This document shows positions 5,752 through 10,365 of a stretch of 10,365 nt of DNA, in pieces (positions within the stretch are counted from its first letter, which is position 1; the number at the start of each line of letters is the position of its first letter). Under the pieces are notes generated by a model. The model did no database searches, had not been told where the DNA came from, and saw only the letters and a program-made list of their open reading frames with translations. The stretch is from an uncultured Alphaproteobacteria bacterium (GTDB lineage: Bacteria > Pseudomonadota > Alphaproteobacteria > Rhizobiales > Ancalomicrobiaceae): contig CALBKH010000042.1 of the NCBI GenBank assembly GCA_937892955.1, forward strand, positions 1 through 10,365. The letters run 5' to 3'. The position numbers were made by a program, and so were the translations under genes.

Positions 5752-6130
5752 GGTCGACTCCTCGGGCTCTCCCTGCCCTGGATCTGGTGTCGTGCCATGC
5801 TCCACACGCGATTTGAATCAACCGTAAACAAATCCATTCGCCGACCACCTCCGGGTGAGTAGCGGTGGAATATTCGTCGATATGGTGAATCGTCGGCGCG
5901 AGTCATCGGTAAAGATGGGTCTCGTGTTCGAAGCAAACGGCCGGCGAGAACTTGAGCGGATCGAGTCGAGCCGGTCGAACGACTCGATCGGCGTGTCGCT
6001 TTCCCCGGCGAGAGGGCGTAGAAAGAGGAGCGATGCAGGGCCGGCACGACTCTCGTGCTGCGGCCCGGCGTCGCCCCAATCCCGCCACGGCGATGCGCGA
6101 GGTTCGGGCTCACAGCTGCGAGGAAAACCC
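5752..6130. other. Divergent intergenic region, FlaG-like gene to hemolysin III gene
   Basis: No gene is supported in these 379 bases. Reading frames across the stretch are open, but their translations are arginine- and serine-rich and lack any family signature. It must hold promoters for both flanking genes. A GTTTAC element on the minus strand at 5829-5824 recalls the start of the flagellin promoter block, and a 10-bp inverted repeat lies at 5959-5989. Confidence 0.6.
5959..5989. repeat. 10-bp perfect inverted repeat upstream of the hemolysin III gene
   Basis: GATCGAGTCG and its exact reverse complement CGACTCGATC are separated by 11 bases. The arms lie one to two helical turns apart, as for a dimeric regulator, but a simple hairpin is equally possible. 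There is no T-run after it. It is 140-170 bases before the start codon. Confidence 0.4.
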
Positions 6131-6802
6131 ATGTCGCTGCCCGCGGATCATCCACGTCTGAAGAAGCGTCCCTTCAGCGAGGGCGAGTTGATCGCCGACG
6201 GTCTGATCCATGCGATCGCCATCGTGGCGGCGATCGTCGGGCTCGCCGTGCTGATCATGCTGGTGGCGTTGAAACACGGCGGAGTCGAGATCACGGCGAC
6301 GATCGTCTACGGCTTCGGCCTCCTGGCGATGCTCGGCTTCTCCTGCGCCTACAACCTGGTGCCGGCCTCGGATCTGAAATGGATCCTGCGGCGGTTCGAT
6401 CATTCGGCGATCTATCTGATGATCGCCGGGACCTACACGCCGCTGATCACCCTCTTCGACGACGGGGTCTGGGCCTGGACCCTGGCGATCGTGGTGTGGA
6501 GCGGCGCGGTGCTGGGGATCGTCGTCAAGCTGGCGTTGCCCGGGCGCTTCGACCGGCTGTCGATCGTCGCCTACGTCGTCCTTGGACTTGTCGTGGTGGC
6601 GGCGATCGAGCCGATGCGGCGGTCGCTGCCGCCGGCCACCGTGGCGCTCGTGGCGATCGGCGGCGGCCTCTACATCTCCGGCATCGCCTTCTATCTGTGG
6701 AAGAGCCTCAAGTTCCACAACGCCATCTGGCACGGCTTCGTCGTCTCGGCGGTGTTCTGTCACTTCGCCGCGATCACCCACGCCATGGTCGCCTCGGCCT
6801 GA
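6131..6802 (+). CDS. Hemolysin III / TrhA family membrane protein
   Basis: The 223-residue protein has about seven hydrophobic segments (roughly residues 25-47, 52-77, 92-110, 113-136, 143-160, 168-190 and 199-221) and the family pattern ELIADGLIHAIA (19-30), RRFDHSAIYLMIAGTYTPL (87-105) and the H-N-A-I-W-H...H cluster (196-211). The family belongs to the CREST/PAQR-like superfamily; members are inner-membrane proteins, some tied to membrane-lipid energetics, and the name hemolysin is historical. The usual metal-binding S-x-x-x-H in the second segment here reads SCAYN (71-75), with Asn in place of His; D90, H201 and H211 are kept. The ATG at 6131 is chosen because GAGGA lies about seven bases upstream and the family N-terminus starts there. 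It converges on the flgI operon and has no evident flagellar role. Confidence 0.9.
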   Translation: MSLPADHPRLKKRPFSEGELIADGLIHAIAIVAAIVGLAVLIMLVALKHGGVEITATIVYGFGLLAMLGFSCAYNLVPASDLKWILRRFDHSAIYLMIAGTYTPLITLFDDGVWAWTLAIVVWSGAVLGIVVKLALPGRFDRLSIVAYVVLGLVVVAAIEPMRRSLPPATVALVAIGGGLYISGIAFYLWKSLKFHNAIWHGFVVSAVFCHFAAITHAMVASA

Positions 6803-6835
6803 GCGCGGGGACGGGGCATGAGCCTTCGATGCCGT

Positions 6836-7330
6836 TCACAGGCGGCGATCGACGGCGATGCCGCGGGCGGTCGAATAGGCGGCGGCGCCGGCTGCGGCGT
6901 CGCGGCCGTAGGTGCGGGGAGCGGTCCTTTTGCCGACCGTTTCCGAGACGGTGCGCACCAGATCCTCGGACACTTCGCGGGCGATGGCGAGGACCGAGAG
7001 GTTCTCGCGCAGGAGTGCGTTGAAATCGCCGTGTCGACGGCGCAGTTCTTCGACCCGGGGCGCGCACAGACGTCCGAGGACGACGGAGTTGGCCTTCAGA
7101 CGGGCGCGCAGGCGCAGGTAGTCGCCGGAGACGCGGGTCTTCGCGGCTTCGAGTTCGGCGGCGGCGAACAGCAGTCCGGCGCGCACCAGGCGGGTCTCCT
7201 CGCGGATCACCTCTTCGAGTTGGCCGAGTGTGTCCGCCACTTCGTCGATCAACGCCTCGGCGGCTTCGGCCGTACCGATCAGCGGCTCGGTCTCGGGCAG
7301 GGGGCGCGGCGTGCGGTGGCTCGGGTTCAT
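6836..7330 (-). CDS. FlgN-like flagellar export chaperone (putative)
   Basis: This 164-residue, largely alpha-helical protein has heptad-like helices from about residue 20 to 130 (EALIDEVADTLGQLEEVIREETRLVRAG, then two further charged helices) and a C-terminal TYGRDAAAGAAA, similar to the Tyr-x-x-x-Gly tail of FlgN proteins. FlgN chaperones the hook-filament junction proteins FlgK and FlgL to the export gate. The gene is last in flgI - flgJ-like - flgN-like, a position where alphaproteobacteria often carry a FlgN-like or FlbY-type gene. The ATG at 7330 overlaps the stop of the preceding gene (ATGA), a sign of translational coupling, so the longer open frame to 7444 is not used. It converges with the hemolysin III gene across 33 bases. 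Confidence 0.8.
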   Translation of the reverse strand: MNPSHRTPRPLPETEPLIGTAEAAEALIDEVADTLGQLEEVIREETRLVRAGLLFAAAELEAAKTRVSGDYLRLRARLKANSVVLGRLCAPRVEELRRRHGDFNALLRENLSVLAIAREVSEDLVRTVSETVGKRTAPRTYGRDAAAGAAAYSTARGIAVDRRL

Positions 7331-7656
7331 TTCGAGGCGCCTTCCTGGACCTGCAGCAACTGGGTGTAGACGGCGTCGGCGAGGCCGATCCCGCCCGAAC
7401 GGGCGATCTCGCCGGCATATTTGTCGACCAGGATGCCGCGCCACGTCTCCTCCGCCTGACCGCCGTGGAACGGTCCGGAGGTGTCGATGCCGGCGAACAT
7501 CTGGTTGAACATGGTGGAAAGGAAGACCTGCTCGAACTCGGTCGCCTTGGCGCGGGCCTTGGCTTCCGGCGTCGCCTTGGAGCCGAGCGCGGCGTCGCCC
7601 ATGGTGTGCAGCGCCGGGGTCGAGGTGGCGAGCGAGATGGTGGCGTCGAAACCCAT
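7327..7656 (-). CDS. FlgJ-like rod-binding protein (CheL type)
   Basis: This 109-residue protein has the rod-binding domain of FlgJ (about residues 38-95): ATEFEQVFLSTMFNQMF followed by GGQAEETWRGILVDKYAGEIA and GGIGLADAVY. In enterobacteria FlgJ also carries a C-terminal peptidoglycan hydrolase; here it is absent, as is usual in alphaproteobacteria, where a separate lytic enzyme (SltF in Rhodobacter) does that job and the short protein is often labelled CheL. It probably acts in the periplasm as a rod cap or scaffold. The ATG at 7656 overlaps the flgI stop by one base (TGATG); a GTG one codon earlier is possible. The 3' end overlaps the FlgN-like start by four bases. Confidence 0.9.
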   Translation of the reverse strand: MGFDATISLATSTPALHTMGDAALGSKATPEAKARAKATEFEQVFLSTMFNQMFAGIDTSGPFHGGQAEETWRGILVDKYAGEIARSGGIGLADAVYTQLLQVQEGASK

Positions 7657-8780
7657 CACAGCACCTCGATGTCGGCCTGGAGGGCGCCGGCCGCCTTGAT
7701 CGCCTGGAGGATGGTGATCATGTCGCGCGGGCCGATGCCGAGGGCGTTGAGCCCGTCGACCAGCTCGCGCAACGAGACCGTCTGGTTGACGATGGCCATG
7801 CGCTTCTTGGAACTGTCGTCGACGGTGACCTGGGTCCGCGGTACCACCGTCGTCTGGCCGGCGGCGAGCGGGTTGGGCTGGCTGACCTCGGGCTGCTCGG
7901 TGACGGTGACGGTGAGGTTTCCCTGCGCGACCGCGACGGTGGAGACGCGGACGTCCTGGCCCATGACGATGATGCCGGTCGCCTCGTCGATCACCACCTT
8001 GGCCGGCAGGTCGGGTTCGACCGCCAGTTGCTCGATGTCGGTGATGAGGTCGACGATGTTGCCGTTGAACTTCGGCGGCAGGGTGAGGCGGACGGTCGAG
8101 GGATCCACCGGCTCGGCCGAGGGCACGCCGATCAGGTCGTTGATCGCCAGAGCGATGCGGCGGGCGGTGGTGAAGTCGGGGTTGCGCAGGGCGAGGCGCA
8201 CGGCGCGCATCGAGCCGAGCTTGAACTCGACTTCACGCTCGACCAGGGCGCCGGAGGCGATGCGGGCGGAGGTCGGCACGCCGCGGGTGACGGAGGCCGC
8301 TTCGCCCTTGGCGGTGAAGCCGCCGACGGCGAGCGCTCCCTGGGCGATGGCATAGACCTCGCCGTCGGCGCCCATCAGTGGGGTGACGAGGAGGGTGCCG
8401 CCCTGCAGGCTCTTGGCATCGCCGAGGGCGGAGATGGCGACGTCGATGCGGGTGCCCTGGGTGGAGAACGGCGGCAGGTTGGCGGTGACCATCACGGCCG
8501 CGACGTTGGCGGTGCGCATGTTGGCGCCGCGGGTGTTCACGCCCATGCGCTCGAGCATCGCCTGCAACGACTGCTTGGTGAAGGGCGCGTTGTTGAGACT
8601 GTCGCCGGTGCCGTTGAGGCCGACGACGATGCCGTAACCGACGAGCTGGTTCTCGCGGACGCCCTCGATGGAGGCGAGATCCTTGATCCGCGACGTCGCG
8701 GCCTCGGCCGTCGCGACGACGGCGAAGAAGGCGGCGGCGAAGGCGAAGGTGCGAGCGACAGCGGTGAACCACATGGACAT
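7656..8780 (-). CDS. flgI: Flagellar P-ring protein FlgI
   Basis: The 374-residue protein forms the periplasmic P-ring around the flagellar rod. It starts with a Sec signal peptide (hydrophobic FAFAAAFFAVVATAEA, likely cut after AEA before ATSRIKD). Family hallmarks follow: RIKDLASIEGVRENQLVGYG, VVGLNGTGDS, the ANLPPFSTQGTRIDVAISALGDA stretch, and the C-terminal LVDGLNALGIGPRDMITILQAIKAAGAL with ADIEVL at the end. The ATG at 8780 is chosen because GGGGAG lies about ten bases upstream and a sigma-54 promoter at 8814-8829 would start transcription near 8803; a TTG at 8798 would leave almost no leader. First gene of a three-gene operon; divergent from fliX. Confidence 0.96.
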   Translation of the reverse strand: MSMWFTAVARTFAFAAAFFAVVATAEAATSRIKDLASIEGVRENQLVGYGIVVGLNGTGDSLNNAPFTKQSLQAMLERMGVNTRGANMRTANVAAVMVTANLPPFSTQGTRIDVAISALGDAKSLQGGTLLVTPLMGADGEVYAIAQGALAVGGFTAKGEAASVTRGVPTSARIASGALVEREVEFKLGSMRAVRLALRNPDFTTARRIALAINDLIGVPSAEPVDPSTVRLTLPPKFNGNIVDLITDIEQLAVEPDLPAKVVIDEATGIIVMGQDVRVSTVAVAQGNLTVTVTEQPEVSQPNPLAAGQTTVVPRTQVTVDDSSKKRMAIVNQTVSLRELVDGLNALGIGPRDMITILQAIKAAGALQADIEVL

Positions 8781-8813
8781 CGAACGAGATCTCCCCAATC
8801 TCGTCTTTCGTCT

Positions 8814-8829
8814 TGCGAGGGTCGTGCCA
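8814..8829 (-). promoter_or_regulatory. Sigma-54 promoter of the flgI operon
   Basis: The minus strand reads TGGCACGACCCTCGCA, matching the sigma-54 consensus TGGCACG-N4-TTGCA at all but one specified base, with GG and GC ten bases apart. The expected start of transcription is near 8803, giving a leader of about 24 bases before the flgI ATG. In Caulobacter such promoters are activated by FlbD, with FliX as a partner, and fliX is the neighbour here. Confidence 0.8.
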
Positions 8830-8914
8830 GATGCGGGCGTCGCCGCGATGGGGCGGAAACGGGGCGGAAAACCAAGGCTTCACGTCCGGCCTCGGGATTC
8901 GGGGGTGTTCCGCC

Positions 8915-8928
8915 GGCACTTCGACGGC
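8915..8928 (+). promoter_or_regulatory. Possible sigma-54 promoter for fliX
   Basis: GGCACTTCGACGGC has the GG-N10-GC frame and GGCAC of the -24 element but lacks the TT of the -12 element. It lies about 77 bases before the fliX GTG. Weak candidate. Confidence 0.3.
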
Positions 8929-9004
8929 GGAAAATGCTGCCGGTTCGTGTTAGAGAAGGTGCGAGGCGCGGCAGAAGTTGCCGGGCCGGCCGGAGAGACG
9001 AGAC

Positions 9005-9445
9005 GTGGCGATCAGGATCGACGGACCCGGTCGGACGGGCGGGGTGCAGAGCGGTCGGCCGACGCGGGCGAAGGAAGGCGGCGGCGCTTCGTTCGCGCTG
9101 CCCGGCGCCGACGTGCCGACGAAAGCCGCCGCCCCGACACTCGCCGGGGCCACCGGGCTCAACGACATCGCCTCGCTCTTGGCGCTGCAGGGCGTGCCGG
9201 TCGCCGAGGACCCGCGCGAGCGGCGGCGCAAGGCGGTCAAACGCGGGCTCGACCTGCTCGACGTGCTGGAGAACGTCCGGCTCGATCTCCTCGGCGGCGG
9301 CGTGGCCGATGATCGGCTGGAGCGGCTCGTCCGGATGCTCGGGGGCAGAGCGCCGTCGGGCGACGACCGCCTCGACGCTCTGGTCGCCGACATCGAACTC
9401 CGGGCCCGGGTGGAGTTGGCGAAGTTCGGTCGCTTTCCCGACTGA
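9005..9445 (+). CDS. fliX: Flagellar assembly regulator FliX
   Basis: This 146-residue protein begins VAIRIDGPGRTGGVQ (GTG start, read as Met) and contains the family core: GLNDIASLLALQGVPV (about residues 52-67), the RRRKAVKRGLDLLDVLENVRLDLLGG segment, and the C-terminal LDALVADIELRARVELAKFGRF. FliX in Caulobacter links completion of an early flagellar structure to the sigma-54 activator FlbD. The GTG at 9005 is preferred over the ATG at 8978 because GGAGAG lies about seven bases upstream and the N-terminus then matches FliX proteins. It is transcribed divergently from flgI over a 224-base region that carries at least one sigma-54 promoter. No membrane segment is visible. Confidence 0.93.
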   Translation: MAIRIDGPGRTGGVQSGRPTRAKEGGGASFALPGADVPTKAAAPTLAGATGLNDIASLLALQGVPVAEDPRERRRKAVKRGLDLLDVLENVRLDLLGGGVADDRLERLVRMLGGRAPSGDDRLDALVADIELRARVELAKFGRFPD

Positions 9446-9563
9446 TCGCAGAAATATCAGCCGTATCGCCGCGGCATCGCGGATCGATCTCGCGGATGAA
9501 AACCATTCGTAGAGAAAATTTCCACAGCGCCTACGCTTTCATCGTGACGTCATCTCCTCGGCG

Positions 9564-9592
9564 TTGTAAGAGGCCGGCGCGATGGCTATATT
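9564..9592 (+). promoter_or_regulatory. Sigma-70-type promoter of dksA
   Basis: TTGTAA and TATATT are separated by exactly 17 bases, followed by a GC-rich discriminator (CCGCGCG). Transcription would start near 9599, about 43 bases before the dksA ATG. A GC-rich discriminator is typical of promoters sensitive to ppGpp and DksA. Confidence 0.7.
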
Positions 9593-9641
9593 CCGCGCGC
9601 CTTCGCCACCCCCATCCAGAATGGATAGGAAGGGAGTATCG

Positions 9642-10058
9642 ATGTCGGTCGTGAGCGAGTTGGATTACCGCCCGTCGGAAGACGAGGCCTTCATGAACGA
9701 TCGTCAGCGCGAGTACTTCCGCAAGAAGCTACTCGAGTGGAAAGAAGAGATCCTCAAGGAGTCTCGCGAGACTCTGCAGCATCTCGCCGACGAGAGTCAG
9801 AATCATCCCGATCTGGCGGATCGTGCGTCGTCGGAAACCGATCGCGCCATCGAACTGCGTGCGCGAGACCGTCAGCGTAAGCTGATCTCGAAGATCGACT
9901 CGGCGCTGAAGCGCATCGACGACGGCTCCTACGGCTACTGCGAGGAGACCGGCGAGCCGATCTCGCTGAAGCGGCTCGACGCCCGTCCGATCGCCACCTT
10001 GTCGATCGAGGCGCAGGAGCGCCACGAGCGCCGCGAGCGCGTCTACCGCGACGACTGA
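9642..10058 (+). CDS. dksA: RNA polymerase-binding transcription factor DksA
   Basis: The 138-residue protein has the DksA layout: two long helices forming a coiled coil (about 19-53 and 64-93) whose tip carries PDLADRAS, keeping the D-x-x-D-x-A motif (D57, D60, A62) that reaches the polymerase active site, then the globular domain with GSYGYCEETGEPISLKRLDARP. The four-cysteine zinc site of E. coli DksA is reduced to C100; the other positions read Gly, Ser and Ala. This form is common in alphaproteobacteria. The factor works with ppGpp in the stringent response. The ATG at 9642 has AGGGAG seven bases upstream; the longer frame from 9582 would start inside the promoter. The TGA stop is the first part of the hairpin array that follows. 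Confidence 0.95.
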   Translation: MSVVSELDYRPSEDEAFMNDRQREYFRKKLLEWKEEILKESRETLQHLADESQNHPDLADRASSETDRAIELRARDRQRKLISKIDSALKRIDDGSYGYCEETGEPISLKRLDARPIATLSIEAQERHERRERVYRDD

Positions 10059-10066
10059 TACCGAGT

Positions 10067-10098
10067 TCACGAAATTCGGACTCGTCCGAATTTCGTGA
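10067..10098. repeat. 14-bp perfect hairpin
   Basis: TCACGAAATTCGGA pairs with TCCGAATTTCGTGA, loop CTCG. It lies nine bases after the dksA stop; there is no T-run, so it is not a standard terminator, though it could protect the dksA mRNA 3' end. Confidence 0.9.
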
Positions 10099-10139
10099 GT
10101 TACGGCCTGACCGGCCGGCGCCCGTTCGGGCTTGCCTTC

Positions 10140-10176
10140 GCGGATGAAGTTCCGAACAGGTCGGAACTTCATCCGC
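10140..10176. repeat. 16-bp perfect hairpin
   Basis: GCGGATGAAGTTCCGA pairs with its exact complement across the 5-base loop ACAGG. Confidence 0.92.
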
Positions 10177-10189
10177 TCGGTATGATACC

Positions 10190-10221
10190 AAAGGCCGGAG
10201 GTGCTGACGCACCCGGCTTTT
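10190..10221 (+). terminator. Possible dksA terminator
   Basis: GGTGC-TGAC-GCACC with a bulged GCCGG/CCGGC extension is followed by TTTT. It is 130 bases after the dksA stop and could end that transcript. Confidence 0.45.
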
Positions 10222-10227
10222 GAAGGA

Positions 10228-10270
10228 ACGCGAATTTCTCATTCGCATCCGGGGCATGAGAAATTCGCGT
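10228..10270. repeat. 15-bp perfect hairpin
   Basis: ACGCGAATTTCTCAT pairs with ATGAGAAATTCGCGT around a 13-base loop. The GAATTTC core recalls the GAAATTC core of the hairpin at 10067-10098. Confidence 0.92.
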
Positions 10271-10275
10271 CAGGA

Positions 10276-10308
10276 ATACCATCGGTCATTTCCAATGGCC
10301 GCTGGTAT
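10276..10308. repeat. 15-bp hairpin with one mismatch and one G-U pair
   Basis: ATACCATCGGTCATT pairs with AATGGCCGCTGGTAT across a 3-base loop. Its outer arms reuse the ATACC/GGTAT boundary motif. Confidence 0.8.
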
Positions 10309-10311
10309 CAG

Positions 10312-10335
10312 GAGACCTGTGTGCGGATAGGTCTC
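10312..10335. repeat. 7-bp hairpin just outside the array
   Basis: GAGACCT and AGGTCTC form a perfect stem with a 10-base loop. No gene is seen from here to the window end at 10365. Confidence 0.5.
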
Positions 10336-10365
10336 GACGACCGTCATCTGACGTGATTCACTCAA

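Larger units (their letters stand above)
10056..10185. repeat. Hairpin repeat unit 1 with GATACC-type terminal inverted repeats
   Basis: The 130-base unit is bounded by TGATACCGAG and CTCGGTATGA, whose inner eight bases (ATACCGAG and CTCGGTAT) are perfect inverted repeats. Inside are a 14-bp hairpin (10067-10098), a 5-bp GC-rich one (GCCCG-TT-CGGGC, 10120-10131) and a 16-bp hairpin (10140-10176). It encodes no protein. It may be a palindromic repeat of the REP or MITE kind. Confidence 0.7.
10183..10310. repeat. Hairpin repeat unit 2 with TGATACCA/TGGTATCA ends
   Basis: The 128-base unit is bounded by TGATACCA and its perfect inverse TGGTATCA, and overlaps unit 1 by three bases in TATGATACC. 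It contains an imperfect hairpin ending in TTTT (10190-10221), a 15-bp perfect hairpin (10228-10270) and a 15-bp near-perfect hairpin (10276-10308). Confidence 0.7.

Noticed and set aside
5855..6130. N-terminal extension of the hemolysin III protein by 92 residues
   Set aside because: The extension is low-complexity and Arg/Ser-rich, and the family N-terminus with a good RBS begins at 6131.
5219..6155. Overlapping minus-strand frames at 5219-5848 and 5328-6155
   Set aside because: They are Arg/Ser/Pro-rich, cross the terminator at 5300-5328 or the intergenic region, and compete with the FlaG-like gene, which has a good RBS and a recognisable motif.
7228..8355. 375-residue plus-strand frame with Met- and Thr-rich sequence opposite flgI
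   Set aside because: It is antisense to the well-supported flgI and flgJ-like genes, with no independent start signal or motif.
8028..9512. 494-residue plus-strand open frame across flgI and fliX
   Set aside because: It runs antisense through flgI and out of frame through fliX, is rich in Gly, Arg and Ala, and shows no family signature.
10056..10310. CRISPR array
   Set aside because: The hairpins are different from one another and not regularly spaced; there are no identical direct repeats with spacers.

Overview
The window is a chromosomal flagellar gene cluster of a high-GC alphaproteobacterium, most likely from the Hyphomicrobiales (Rhizobiales). The evidence is the combination of flbT, flaF and fliX, a short FlgJ/CheL with only the rod-binding domain, flagellins whose N-terminus (MSGIVLSASVRQNLLSLQ) resembles those of Bradyrhizobium and Rhodopseudomonas, a DksA with a single cysteine, and a clear sigma-54 promoter in front of flgI. 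The genus cannot be named from this window.

Layout. From 5086 down to 55 on the minus strand lie three tandem flagellin genes (here fliC3 at 3944-5086, fliC2 at 2433-3584, fliC1 at 952-2103), then flbT (377-793) and flaF (55-417). Each flagellin ends in its own terminator hairpin with the same stem. fliC1 and fliC2 also share an upstream promoter-like block. Behind fliC3, on the same strand, is a small gene for a FlaG-like protein (5380-5751) with a strong terminator. A hemolysin III/TrhA-type membrane protein gene (6131-6802, plus strand) interrupts the flagellar genes. It converges on the minus-strand operon flgI - flgJ-like (cheL) - flgN-like (8780 down to 6836), whose genes overlap by 1 to 4 bases. 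fliX (9005-9445) is divergent from flgI, and dksA (9642-10058) follows on the plus strand with a sigma-70-type promoter. The final 300 bases hold no gene but are packed with long perfect hairpins.

How the genes work together. FlgI forms the P-ring. The FlgJ-like protein helps rod assembly, and the FlgN-like protein probably chaperones hook-filament junction proteins. The three flagellins build the filament, FlbT and FlaF act on flagellin expression and secretion, and FliX is a checkpoint factor that acts with the sigma-54 activator FlbD in relatives. DksA and the TrhA-like protein are general genes placed beside the cluster.

Most notable signals: (1) a tandem, MITE-like or REP-like hairpin array directly after dksA, whose boundary motif TGATACC supplies the dksA stop codon and recurs at the flaF stop codon; (2) a mosaic pattern in the flagellins that points to gene conversion, with fliC2 identical to fliC1 over 409 and 420 bp but identical to fliC3 over a 171-bp central block; (3) shared regulatory blocks and RBS-pairing sequences upstream of the flagellins. 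I saw no CRISPR array, tRNA, rRNA, transposase or phage gene. No wholly new multi-gene system is evident.
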